Source of the DNA: CAVAWX01 sp963642995
Lineage (GTDB): Bacteria > Actinomycetota > Coriobacteriia > Coriobacteriales > QAMH01
Length of the DNA: 39,565 nt
Reading direction: 5' to 3'
NCBI GenBank assembly: GCA_963642995.1
Contig: CAVIIZ010000011.1
Span: forward strand, 1 to 39,565
A program made the translations under genes and the position numbers. Shown piece by piece: positions 8,501 through 15,761 of this stretch. Positions within the stretch are counted from its first letter, which is position 1; the number at the start of each line of letters is the position of its first letter. The notes beneath the pieces were generated by a model. The model was not told the origin of the DNA. It saw only the letters and a list, made by a program, of their open reading frames with translations, and searched no databases.

Positions 8501-10178
8501 CGCACGACTCGCGCAACGCGTCGATGGGCGGGTTGGTGACCTGCGCGAACAGCTGGTTGAAATAGTCGAAGAAGCTGCGCGGGCGCGCAGACAGGCACGC
8601 CGGCGGCACATCGGAGCCCATGGAGGCGATCGGGGCGGCAGACGTCTTTGCCATGGGTGCTATCGACTCGAAGACGTCGTCTGAAAACATCCCGTAGAGC
8701 ATCTGGCGCTCTTGAAGCGAAAGCCCGCCGGCGTCGGCGCACCCGCCGCATGCGCCCGCCGCCGCGTCTGCGCCCTCCGCGTCCGGCTCGCCTGCCGCCC
8801 CCATCTCGCGCGCGAGGCGGTCCAGCTCGACCATGCCCCGGTCGATCCAGGCGCGATAGGGTTTCTCCACGGAAAAGCGCGCCTTTATCTCGTCGTCGAA
8901 GACGACGCGCCCCGCATCCGGGTCCACGAGCAGCATCTGCCCCGGCCCCAGGCTGCCGGCGCTCAGCACGGTCTTCGGGTCGACGTCGAGCACGCCCACC
9001 TCGCTTGCCATGAGCAGCCTGTCGTCGGTCGTGATGTAGTAGCGCGCCGGCCGCAGGCCGTTGCGGTCGAGCGCGGCGCCGGTCACGCGCCCGTCGGAAA
9101 ACGCCACGGCAGCCGGGCCGTCCCAGCCCTCCATGAGCATGGACTGGTACTCGTCGAACGCGCGGCGCTTGTCGTCTAGCGCCTCGTTGTGGTCCCAGGG
9201 CTCCGGCAAGACCAGCGAGACGGCGCGCGCCAGGCTGCGCCCGTTCATCGTGAGGAACTCGAGCAGGTTGTCGAGCATGGCCGAGTCGCTGCCCTCGCGG
9301 TCGATGATGGGCAAGACGTCGTCGAGGCCGGCGCCCATCACCGGCGAGTACAGGCGCGGCTCGCGGGCACGCGTCCAGTTCACGTTGCCGCGCAGGGTGT
9401 TTATCTCGCCGTTGTGCACGATGTAGCGGTTGGGGTGCGCGCGCTCCCAGGCAGGCGTCGTGTTCGTGGAATAGCGCGAGTGGACGAGCGCGAGCGCCGT
9501 CTCCGTCGAGGCGTCGTCGAGGTCGAGGAAAAACCCGCGCATCTGCGTCGCGACGAGCATGCCCTTGTAGACGATGGTGCGCGAGCTCATCGAGCACACG
9601 TAGAAGATCTTGTCGGCCATCGCGGGCTCGGCGTGGTAGCGCTTCTCCATGATGCGCCTGCATGTGAACAGCGCGCGTTCGAACTCCTGCCCGGCGGCCA
9701 CGTCGCCCGGACGGCCCAGGAAGGCCTGCTTGATGGTGGGCATGCACGCGCGGGCCGTCGAGCCCAGGTCGTGGGGGTCCACCGGCACCTCGCGCCAGAA
9801 CAGCAGGGGGACGCCGCATCGCGCGCAGGCGTCTTCGAAGATGCGCATGCCGCACTTCACGCCGTCGTCGTCTTGGGGCAAGAACAGCATCGCGACCGCG
9901 TAGTCGCCTTCCTTCGGCAGGAGATGGCCGCATTTTTGCGCCTCGCGCCGGAAGAAGCGGTGCGGTATCTGGAACAGTATGCCCGCGCCGTCGCCCGTGT
10001 TGCGCTCCAGCCCCACGCCGCCGCGGTGCTCGAGGTTCACCAGCACGGACAGCGCGTCGTCGAGCATCTGGTGCGAGCGCGCCCCGCAAAGCGAGGCCAG
10101 CGCGCCGATGCCGCATGCGTCGTGCTCGAATTCCTCGCGGTAAAGCCCCCGCGTGCGTTGCTGCGCGCTCTCCTGCAT
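5520..10178 (-). CDS. gltB: Glutamate synthase large subunit (class II glutaminase plus FMN/Fe-S synthase)
   Basis: 1552 residues, close to the usual 1480-1550. The N-terminus reads FEHDACGIG with the nucleophile at C22, so a propeptide of 21 residues is expected to be removed, as known in this family. The central domain and FMN-binding synthase domain follow (GEGGEDS, PGEGGHLPGRKV, SPPPHHDIYSIEDL). The 3Fe-4S cysteines C1147, C1153 and C1158 have the family spacing (CRMDRVCQRDVCPVG). The C-terminal GXGXG beta-helix includes NNGCEYMTGG. It makes two glutamates from glutamine and 2-oxoglutarate. The electron-supplying small subunit gltD is not adjacent. It starts 16 nt after dapF ends and is probably co-transcribed with it. 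Confidence 0.96.
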   Translation of the reverse strand: MQESAQQRTRGLYREEFEHDACGIGALASLCGARSHQMLDDALSVLVNLEHRGGVGLERNTGDGAGILFQIPHRFFRREAQKCGHLLPKEGDYAVAMLFLPQDDDGVKCGMRIFEDACARCGVPLLFWREVPVDPHDLGSTARACMPTIKQAFLGRPGDVAAGQEFERALFTCRRIMEKRYHAEPAMADKIFYVCSMSSRTIVYKGMLVATQMRGFFLDLDDASTETALALVHSRYSTNTTPAWERAHPNRYIVHNGEINTLRGNVNWTRAREPRLYSPVMGAGLDDVLPIIDREGSDSAMLDNLLEFLTMNGRSLARAVSLVLPEPWDHNEALDDKRRAFDEYQSMLMEGWDGPAAVAFSDGRVTGAALDRNGLRPARYYITTDDRLLMASEVGVLDVDPKTVLSAGSLGPGQMLLVDPDAGRVVFDDEIKARFSVEKPYRAWIDRGMVELDRLAREMGAAGEPDAEGADAAAGACGGCADAGGLSLQERQMLYGMFSDDVFESIAPMAKTSAAPIASMGSDVPPACLSARPRSFFDYFNQLFAQVTNPPIDALRESCVTSTLLYVGNHANMLEDAADNCRLLKLSGPVLDRDSFEALLSIRRHGFRALRLFCAYPFESGPHALAEALERLCDEAVRAVEDGVNILVVSDRVASGEAPVPSLLALSAVHNRLLRAGLRTKTDIVVESGDAFTPHDFAALVGYSAAGVYPYLAHETLEELCARGKVELAPDEAVANYDGAIVAGIVSVMGKMGISTMQGYQGSQVFEALGLSQELVDAYFTGTVSRVGGLKVDDVQRECDERARAVLAAGAARPEKLPALGLGMWRKGGEEHLVTPKAVELLQRSVREGDFELFEDYSRELHPEGRVLQLRDLLEFCPSSDRVPLSEVEPACEIVKRFKTGAMSYGSISREAHECLAVAMNRMGAMSNSGEGGEDSARETRTGDGDCANSAIKQVASGRFGVTIRYLKSAREIQIKLAQGAKPGEGGHLPGRKVWPQIARTRRSTPGVGLISPPPHHDIYSIEDLAELIFDMKNANPDAKVSVKLVSETGVGTIATGVAKGGAHKILVSGACGGTGAAARDSIYHAGLPLELGLAETQQTLLKNGLRSRVVLEADGKLMDGRDVAIACLLGAEEFGFATAPLLAMGCRMDRVCQRDVCPVGIATQDCHLRERFSATPEHVVNYMTFVAEQLRRIMARLGVRSVGEMVGRAELLRCSSPAAISPRNWKAALVDVSPLLFCAHAEYGADIEGTSCRRHLPQMAPPDALPDTLDATLFVPYTRKAREHLVPLSFDVDISNVNRCVGTLLGSAVAGSHPEGLPEGSLSISCTGSGGMSFGAFIPRGVELSIRGDANDYFGKGLSGGVVSVAPPVSSTYRPEENVSVGNVAFYGATGGRGFVNGLAGQRFAVRNSGAQLVVEGCGNNGCEYMTGGVVVVLGEVGSNFAAGMSGGVAYVFDEERTLHGRCNKDMVKLVEPDAADLELVFSLIEEHVKRTESPLGVKLLYRFEDLGSCFVKVLPVEYERAMELTARAEARGADREQAVEQAFEEMRSGM

Positions 10179-10194
10179 GCCCTTCGCCTTCCGT

Positions 10195-11112
10195 CTAGTC
10201 TATGTCCAGCACGCCCGAGAAGCTCTCGGCCGCAGGCCCGGTCATGTGCACGTGCAAGTCGTCGCGCCAATCCACGTCTATCGTGCCGCCCAAGACGCGC
10301 ACCCGCACATGCCGTCCCGTCCTGCCCGTCAGATGCGCCGCCACGCCCGCAGCGCAGCAGCCCGTGCCGCAGGCAAGCGTCTCGCCGCAGCCGCGCTCCC
10401 ACACGCGCATGACCAGCTCGGCGCCGTCGAGGTAGGCGAATTCGACGTTGGTCTTCTCCGGGAATGCCCGCGCGTGCTCGACCGCCGCGCCCGCAGAGGC
10501 CACGAAGGCGTCGTCGAGCGCGGACGCGTCGTCCAAGAAGGCGATCGCATGGGGGTTTCCCATGGACACGCATGTGAACTTCAGCTGCGAGGCCGCCTGC
10601 GCGCCGGCGCCTTGCAGCCCCTCGAGCGCGCATTCGACGGCCGCCGAATCGGCGATGGAGGAAAACTCCTCCGGCAGCGGCGTCGCGGGCAAGGTGGTGG
10701 GCACCTGCGCGGGCTCCAGGACAGGCGCCCCCATGTCCACGCAGGCCGTCGCGAGCGTCTTGTCGTCGTCTAGGGTGAAGGTGATGGGCTTGGGCCCTGC
10801 CGGCGTGTCGGCGCAAAACGAGCCGGCCGCCGCGCTCACGTGGCTTCTGTCCACGAGAAACTTCGCGAAGCAGCGCACGCCGTTGCCGCACATCTGCGCC
10901 TTCGTGCCGTCGGCGTTGTAGTAGTCCATGTAGGCCGCGCACTCGGGCCTGGGCGAGGGCTTCACCACGATCACGCCGTCCGCGCCCACGCCGAAGTGCC
11001 TGTCGCAGATGCGGGCCACCTGGCCGCGCTCGAGGTGCAGACGGTCCGCGAAATCGCCTATGACGACGAAATCGTTGCCCGCGCCGTTTAGCTTGGCGAA
11101 TTCACAACGCAT
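10195..11112 (-). CDS. dapF: Diaminopimelate epimerase
   Basis: 305 residues, slightly longer than the usual 274-290. The two active-site cysteines are C75 in QMCGNGVRC and C248 in ETLACGTGC, with LNGAGNDFVV at the N-terminus and NADGT before the first cysteine. It interconverts LL- and meso-diaminopimelate, the last steps before lysine and peptidoglycan cross-link precursor. A Shine-Dalgarno GGAGG (11120-11124) lies 7 nt before the ATG. gltB follows after 16 nt, so an amino-acid metabolism pair is likely. A perfect inverted repeat lies about 100 nt upstream. Confidence 0.96.
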   Translation of the reverse strand: MRCEFAKLNGAGNDFVVIGDFADRLHLERGQVARICDRHFGVGADGVIVVKPSPRPECAAYMDYYNADGTKAQMCGNGVRCFAKFLVDRSHVSAAAGSFCADTPAGPKPITFTLDDDKTLATACVDMGAPVLEPAQVPTTLPATPLPEEFSSIADSAAVECALEGLQGAGAQAASQLKFTCVSMGNPHAIAFLDDASALDDAFVASAGAAVEHARAFPEKTNVEFAYLDGAELVMRVWERGCGETLACGTGCCAAGVAAHLTGRTGRHVRVRVLGGTIDVDWRDDLHVHMTGPAAESFSGVLDID

Positions 11113-11210
11113 GTGCCGGCCTCCATCTTCTCTTCAAAGCGCCTCGCGTGCTTGCATGCCGCGCATGGCAGGCGGCAAGACCCCGCATGCGCGCGGGCAC
11201 GCGAGGCGAA

Positions 11211-11247
11211 CGCGTCTTCCATGCAGCTTATCTTCATGGAAGACGCG
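11211..11247. repeat. Perfect 13-bp inverted repeat upstream of dapF
   Basis: CGCGTCTTCCATG (11211-11223) and its exact reverse complement (11235-11247) flank an 11-nt loop. It sits in the 169-nt gap between the end of the RND gene and the start of dapF. No T-run follows on either strand, so it is not a standard rho-independent terminator. It could be an operator, an RNA structure in the dapF leader, or a rho-type 3' stem for the RND transcript. Confidence 0.7.
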
Positions 11248-11281
11248 CGCGGTAACGCCCGTGTTAAATCCCGGCAAACGC

Positions 11282-14200
11282 CTATTCGCCGTCTTCCGCC
11301 TTTTCAGCCGGCCTCGTTCCCCGGGCCTTTTCGCCCGGTTTCGCTTCCCCGGGCCTTCCGGCGGCCCGGTGCGGCGCGCCGCTTGCATCCGCCTCGGCCG
11401 TCCCGCCGTCTTCGCCTTCCGCGGATTCGCGGAGCTTCGCGGTTTGCGCAGCTTGCTCGGTCTTCGCCCGCCCGCGTTCCTCGCGCTTCATCTGCCGGCG
11501 CCGCCGACGGCGCTCGCGCCTCGGCACGTAGTCGTATTTCTCGCGCGCCTCCTCGCCCATCAGGCGTATGTACTCCTCGGCGTCTGCCGCGTCGTCGTCG
11601 GCGTCGGCGCCCACATCGACCTCGCGCATGGGCTTGCGGCTCGTCAAATCGTAGATCACGGGCACGACGAACAGCGTCATGAAGGTCGCGTACAGAAGGC
11701 CGCCCGCCACGACGAGCGCCATGCCGCGCTGCATCGAGGCGCCTATCTCGTTCGAGAAGATGAGGGCGCACATGGAGATGATGGTCGTGAGGGCCGTCAT
11801 CAAGATGGGGCGCATGCGCGTGCGCCCGCAGGCGACGAGCGCGGCGCGGCGTGCCATGCCGCCGATGCGCAGCTGGTTGGCGTAGTCCACGAACACGATG
11901 CCGTTGTTCACCACCGTGCCCATGAGGATGACGAACCCGAGCAGGGCCATCATGGACAGCTGCTCGTGGGCTATGACGAGCGCGAACAGCCCGCCCGTGA
12001 ACGCCAGGGGCACCGTGAACAAGATGATGAACGGGCCTTTGAGGCTTTGGAACTGCGCGACCATCACGAGGTAGATGAGCGCGAAGCCCAAGGCGGCCAG
12101 CATGAGCATCTGCCGCAGCATGTCCTCGATGGTCTCGTTCACGCCGGCGATCTTCACCTCGTAGCCGTCCGGCACCTCTATCTTGTCGAGGGCGGGTTGG
12201 AGCTGGCGCGCGAGCAAGGTGACGTTGTAGCCGTCTTGGACCGTCGCGGTGACGGTGCAGGTATACGACATGTTCTCGCGGACGACCGTGGCGACGCCTT
12301 CCTCCTCGGAGACGGTCGCCACCTCGGAGAGCTTGTGGGCCTGGCCGGAGGAATCGGAGAACTCCTGGTCGAGCAGGTCTTGGCGCGTCGTGTCCTTCAC
12401 GCCCGCGTCGTCTACGCGCACCTCGACGTCGCGCCCGTTCTCGCGTATGGTCGTCGCCTTCTTGGAATCCGAGAGCAGCGACGATATCTGCTGGTAGACC
12501 TGCGCGCTCGTGGTGCCCAGGCGCGCGAGCGCGTCCTTGTCGAAGCGCAAGCGCAAGGTCGGGTCGGCCTTCTCCTGGCCGTTTTCCACCTCGGTGTAGC
12601 CCTCTACGGAGTTCACGGCGTCCATCACCTCGCGCGACAGCTCGAGCACCTTCGAGTTGTCCAGCCCCGAGATCGTGATGGCGGCATCTCCTCCCATCAT
12701 GTCGGACGTGTCCATGCTCTGGCTTTGCGTGAGGGTGACGCCCAGGTCGGGTGCTATCTCGACCACCTGCTTTTGCAGCTGCTCCACCTGCGGCTCGGTG
12801 GAGATCTTCTCCGAGTCCACGATGGCGTAGATCATGAAGGTGCCGGTGTAGAGCGAGCCGCCCGTGTCCATGCCGGACATCATCGTGGCCACGCCGGTGT
12901 TGGAGTCGATGACGCCCACCTCGTCGACGCCGTCGAGCGCCGCCACGCGCGAGCCCACCTCGTCGGCGAGCTTGTAGCCCTCCTCGCGCGACATGTCCTC
13001 GTCGTTCACCTCCATCGAGACGCTTATCTCGTTTTCCGTCATGTTCGGCAGCATCACGACGCCCATCCGGACGACGAGCACGACGGCGACGACGAACAAG
13101 ACGGCGGGAACCGCCAGCGCGAGCGCCTTGTGGTCCAGGCAAAAGCCCAGCGCCCGTGCATAGCCGTCCTTCACCTTCTCGAACCACCTGCGCTCTTCGG
13201 GCAGCGACGCGGCAAACATCTTCGAGCCCATCGCCGGCACCACGCAAAGCGCGACCAAAAGCGAGGCGAGCAGCGCAAACGATATGGTCAGGGCAAACGG
13301 CGCCATCAGCTGGCGCACGGTGCCGGAGGTGAAGACGAAGGGAAAGAACACGCATATGGAGGTGAGGGTGGAGGCCGCGATCGCGCCGGTGACCTGCATC
13401 GCGCCCTGGGCGGCGGCGCGTGTCGCCGAAAGCCCGCGCGCGCGCAGGCGGTAGATGTTTTCCATCACCACGATGGAGTTGTCCACGAGCATGCCGATGG
13501 ACAACGAGAGCGCGCCCAGCGTCATGATGTTGATGTCGAGGCCCCAGAAATACATGATGACGAGCGCGAAGAGCACGGAAAACGGGATGGAGAACGCCAC
13601 GACCAGCGTGGGCCTGACGTTTCGCAAGAAGACGGCCAGCACCACGACGGCGAGCAGCGCGCCTAGAAGCAGGCTCTTCAATATGGTGGCGATGTAGGTG
13701 TCGATGTAGGACGCCTGGTCCATGAGGCTTTCCAGCTTCATGGTCTGCGAGCCCTGGCGCAAGGTGTCGATCTCCTTGTTCACCGCCCTCGAGACGTCGC
13801 CCGTGTTGGCCGTCGAGGTCTTGGTCACCGACAAGACGATGCCGCTTTCGCCGTTGAGCTTGGCGTAGGCGTTGCCCTCCGAGGAGGTCTCGACGATGTC
13901 TGCCACGTCGGAGAGGCGCACGTCGCCCACCCCGTCAATGTTCGTCAAGACCATGTCGCGGATCTGGTCGGCCGACGTGTACTTCTCGCCCACCTTCACC
14001 ATCCACTGCTCGTCGCTGCCCGAACCGTCCACGTAGCCCGCGGGCATCTCGAAGTTCTGCGCCTGCACGAGCGAGGCGATGGTGTCCTTGGTGACGAGCT
14101 TGTCTATGTTGGCGTTGCTTTTCGCGGAATCGCGTTGCTGCTCGTATTGGGCGCGCTGCTCGGCCAGCTGGGCGCGTCCCTCCTCGACTTGCGCCTTGCC

Positions 14201-15190
14201 CTGGTCGAGTTTGGCCTGCGCGTCGGCCAGCGACAATATGGTCTCGGTTTTCCGGGCGTCTGCCGACTTCAACGCCGAGAGCTGCTCGTTGGCAGCCGCC
14301 ATCTGCGCGGACAGGGCGTCTATCTGGGCTTGCGCCTGCGCGCGCTGCGCATCGTCTTGCGCCTGCGCAAGCGATATCTGCAAGACCTGCATCTGCGCCG
14401 CCGCCGACTTCAGCTCCGCGGCGATGGCGCCGTCCGCGCCGGCCGTCTGGGAAAACCCCTCGCCCGCCTGCGCCTTCGCCGCATCGAGCGCGGCCTGCTG
14501 CTCGTCGAGCTGGGCTTGCGCGGAGTCCAGGCGCCTGCCGGCCGCGTCGATCTGCTCGGCGGCGTCGGCGAGCTTGTCGTTTGCCTGCCCCAAGATGCCG
14601 TCGTTTACGTTGTCTATCTTGTCTTGCGAGAGGCGGATCTCGAGCGTGTCGGTGATGCCGCCCGCCGTCGAGACGCTGGCCACCCCGTCGCAACGTTCGA
14701 GCGCGGGGACCACGGTGTCTTCCACGTACTGGGTGAGCTGGCCCATGTCCTTGCCGGCGTCCGAGATGCCCAGGTACATGGTCGCCATCATGTTCATGCT
14801 GATCTCCATGTAGGTGGGCGTGCCCGCGTTGTCGGGCAGCTGGCTGGCCACGCCGTTGACCGCGGCGGAGACCTTCACGAGGGCGGAGTCCATATCGGTG
14901 CCGTCGGCGAACTCGAGAAAGACCATCGAGTAGTTCTCGGCGGACTGGCTTTGCACCGTCTTCACGCCGCTGAGCGAGCCGAGCGGCCCTTCGAGCACGT
15001 CGGTGACCTCTTCTTGCACCTGCTCGGGCGCGGCGCCCGGATCCGTGGTGATGACGGCCAGATAGGGCATCTGAAACGACGGGAGCAGGTTCGTCTTCAT
15101 GTACGTCAGCGAGACGGCGCCGAGCATGAGCACGATGACGACGGCGACGAGCACGAGGAGGGGTTTTTTCACGGACAGGCGGGCGAGCAT
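11282..15190 (-). CDS. RND-family (HAE1/AcrB-like) exporter with coiled-coil insertion
   Basis: 1302 residues from ATG 15190; an upstream in-frame start at 15235 is less likely because GAAAGG lies about 8 nt before 15190. TM1 is LLVLVAVVIVLMLGAV, followed by the typical NLLPSFQMPYLAV. The second transmembrane bundle includes VDNSIVVMENIYRLRARG, and the C-terminal bundle includes GTVVNNGIVFVDYANQLR, both hallmarks of the family. Between about residues 205 and 365 an Ala/Gln/Glu/Lys-rich segment of coiled-coil type is inserted into the first porter domain, between DKI and the family's IASLVQAQNFEMPAGY. A very charged cytoplasmic tail follows from about residue 1182. It should export hydrophobic or amphiphilic compounds or lipids using the proton gradient; the substrate is unknown. 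No periplasmic adaptor or TolC gene is adjacent. Confidence 0.9.
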   Translation of the reverse strand: MLARLSVKKPLLVLVAVVIVLMLGAVSLTYMKTNLLPSFQMPYLAVITTDPGAAPEQVQEEVTDVLEGPLGSLSGVKTVQSQSAENYSMVFLEFADGTDMDSALVKVSAAVNGVASQLPDNAGTPTYMEISMNMMATMYLGISDAGKDMGQLTQYVEDTVVPALERCDGVASVSTAGGITDTLEIRLSQDKIDNVNDGILGQANDKLADAAEQIDAAGRRLDSAQAQLDEQQAALDAAKAQAGEGFSQTAGADGAIAAELKSAAAQMQVLQISLAQAQDDAQRAQAQAQIDALSAQMAAANEQLSALKSADARKTETILSLADAQAKLDQGKAQVEEGRAQLAEQRAQYEQQRDSAKSNANIDKLVTKDTIASLVQAQNFEMPAGYVDGSGSDEQWMVKVGEKYTSADQIRDMVLTNIDGVGDVRLSDVADIVETSSEGNAYAKLNGESGIVLSVTKTSTANTGDVSRAVNKEIDTLRQGSQTMKLESLMDQASYIDTYIATILKSLLLGALLAVVVLAVFLRNVRPTLVVAFSIPFSVLFALVIMYFWGLDINIMTLGALSLSIGMLVDNSIVVMENIYRLRARGLSATRAAAQGAMQVTGAIAASTLTSICVFFPFVFTSGTVRQLMAPFALTISFALLASLLVALCVVPAMGSKMFAASLPEERRWFEKVKDGYARALGFCLDHKALALAVPAVLFVVAVVLVVRMGVVMLPNMTENEISVSMEVNDEDMSREEGYKLADEVGSRVAALDGVDEVGVIDSNTGVATMMSGMDTGGSLYTGTFMIYAIVDSEKISTEPQVEQLQKQVVEIAPDLGVTLTQSQSMDTSDMMGGDAAITISGLDNSKVLELSREVMDAVNSVEGYTEVENGQEKADPTLRLRFDKDALARLGTTSAQVYQQISSLLSDSKKATTIRENGRDVEVRVDDAGVKDTTRQDLLDQEFSDSSGQAHKLSEVATVSEEEGVATVVRENMSYTCTVTATVQDGYNVTLLARQLQPALDKIEVPDGYEVKIAGVNETIEDMLRQMLMLAALGFALIYLVMVAQFQSLKGPFIILFTVPLAFTGGLFALVIAHEQLSMMALLGFVILMGTVVNNGIVFVDYANQLRIGGMARRAALVACGRTRMRPILMTALTTIISMCALIFSNEIGASMQRGMALVVAGGLLYATFMTLFVVPVIYDLTSRKPMREVDVGADADDDAADAEEYIRLMGEEAREKYDYVPRRERRRRRRQMKREERGRAKTEQAAQTAKLRESAEGEDGGTAEADASGAPHRAAGRPGEAKPGEKARGTRPAEKAEDGE

Positions 15191-15225
15191 GGGAAAGCCT
15201 TTCGGTAAAGTTGCATACGGCTCAC

Positions 15226-15234
15226 ATGGTAGCA
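15226..15234 (-). promoter_or_regulatory. Candidate extended -10 for the RND gene
   Basis: The minus strand reads TGC-TACCAT about 36 nt before the ATG at 15190, just downstream of the atp terminator. No good -35 element is visible, so this is tentative. Confidence 0.25.
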
Positions 15235-15245
15235 AAACGCCCGCG

Positions 15246-15288
15246 GAAAAAGAAAAGCCGCCCCGCTCGAAAAGGAGACGGGGCGGCC
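15246..15288 (-). terminator. Rho-independent terminator of the atp operon
   Basis: On the minus strand GCCGCCCCG (from 15287) pairs perfectly with CGGGGCGGC (to 15257), a 9-bp GC stem extended by flanking pairs, followed by TTTTCTTTTT. It lies 42 nt after the atpC stop and before the RND gene, so it separates the two transcription units. Confidence 0.9.
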
Positions 15289-15329
15289 GTTTTCTCGTGG
15301 AAACCGAAAAACGCGAAGACGGCGCGCCT

Positions 15330-15746
15330 TCAGGCGGCGCGCTCCTCGTGCTCTTTGAGCAGCGTCTCGTTCCAATGGATCTCGGATTTCAAGAACGCCG
15401 CGTTCGGGTCGTCGTCGGCCATGTCCTGCAGCTGCTCGCGCAGCTCGTCGTTTTTCACGTTCAAGGCCGTCGCGTCTATCTCCTCGACGGCCGCCGCGCG
15501 CTCGGCCAACACGATCACGCGCTCCCCGTCTATCTGGGCGTACCCGCCGTCCACGATATAGGACACGGGCTGGGCGCCCTCCTCTGCCGTCACGCGCACG
15601 CTGCCGGGGTTCAAGGTCGTCACGACAGGCTCGTGGTCTGCCAAGACGCCCATCTCGCCTTCGGCCGCCGGCAAGACGACGAAATGCACGTCGGAGGAGA
15701 AGAGCTTGGCCTCGAGGGTGACTATCTCGCAATGCAATTCGGACAT
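15330..15746 (-). CDS. atpC: F1Fo ATP synthase epsilon subunit
   Basis: 138 residues. The N-terminal beta-sandwich is typical (CEIVTLEAKLFSSDVHFVVLPAAEGEMGVLADHEP), with a C-terminal helical hairpin beginning near ERAAAVEEID. It is part of the central stalk and can restrain ATP hydrolysis. The Shine-Dalgarno GAAGGGGGC lies just before ATG 15746, and 15 nt separate it from atpD. It is the last gene of the operon and is followed by the terminator. Confidence 0.95.
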   Translation of the reverse strand: MSELHCEIVTLEAKLFSSDVHFVVLPAAEGEMGVLADHEPVVTTLNPGSVRVTAEEGAQPVSYIVDGGYAQIDGERVIVLAERAAAVEEIDATALNVKNDELREQLQDMADDDPNAAFLKSEIHWNETLLKEHEERAA

Positions 15747-15761
15747 GTGCGCCCCCTTCGG

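Noticed and set aside
5812..10116. Long minus-strand frames within gltB
   Set aside because: Off-frame readings of gltB; the main frame has all catalytic cysteines.
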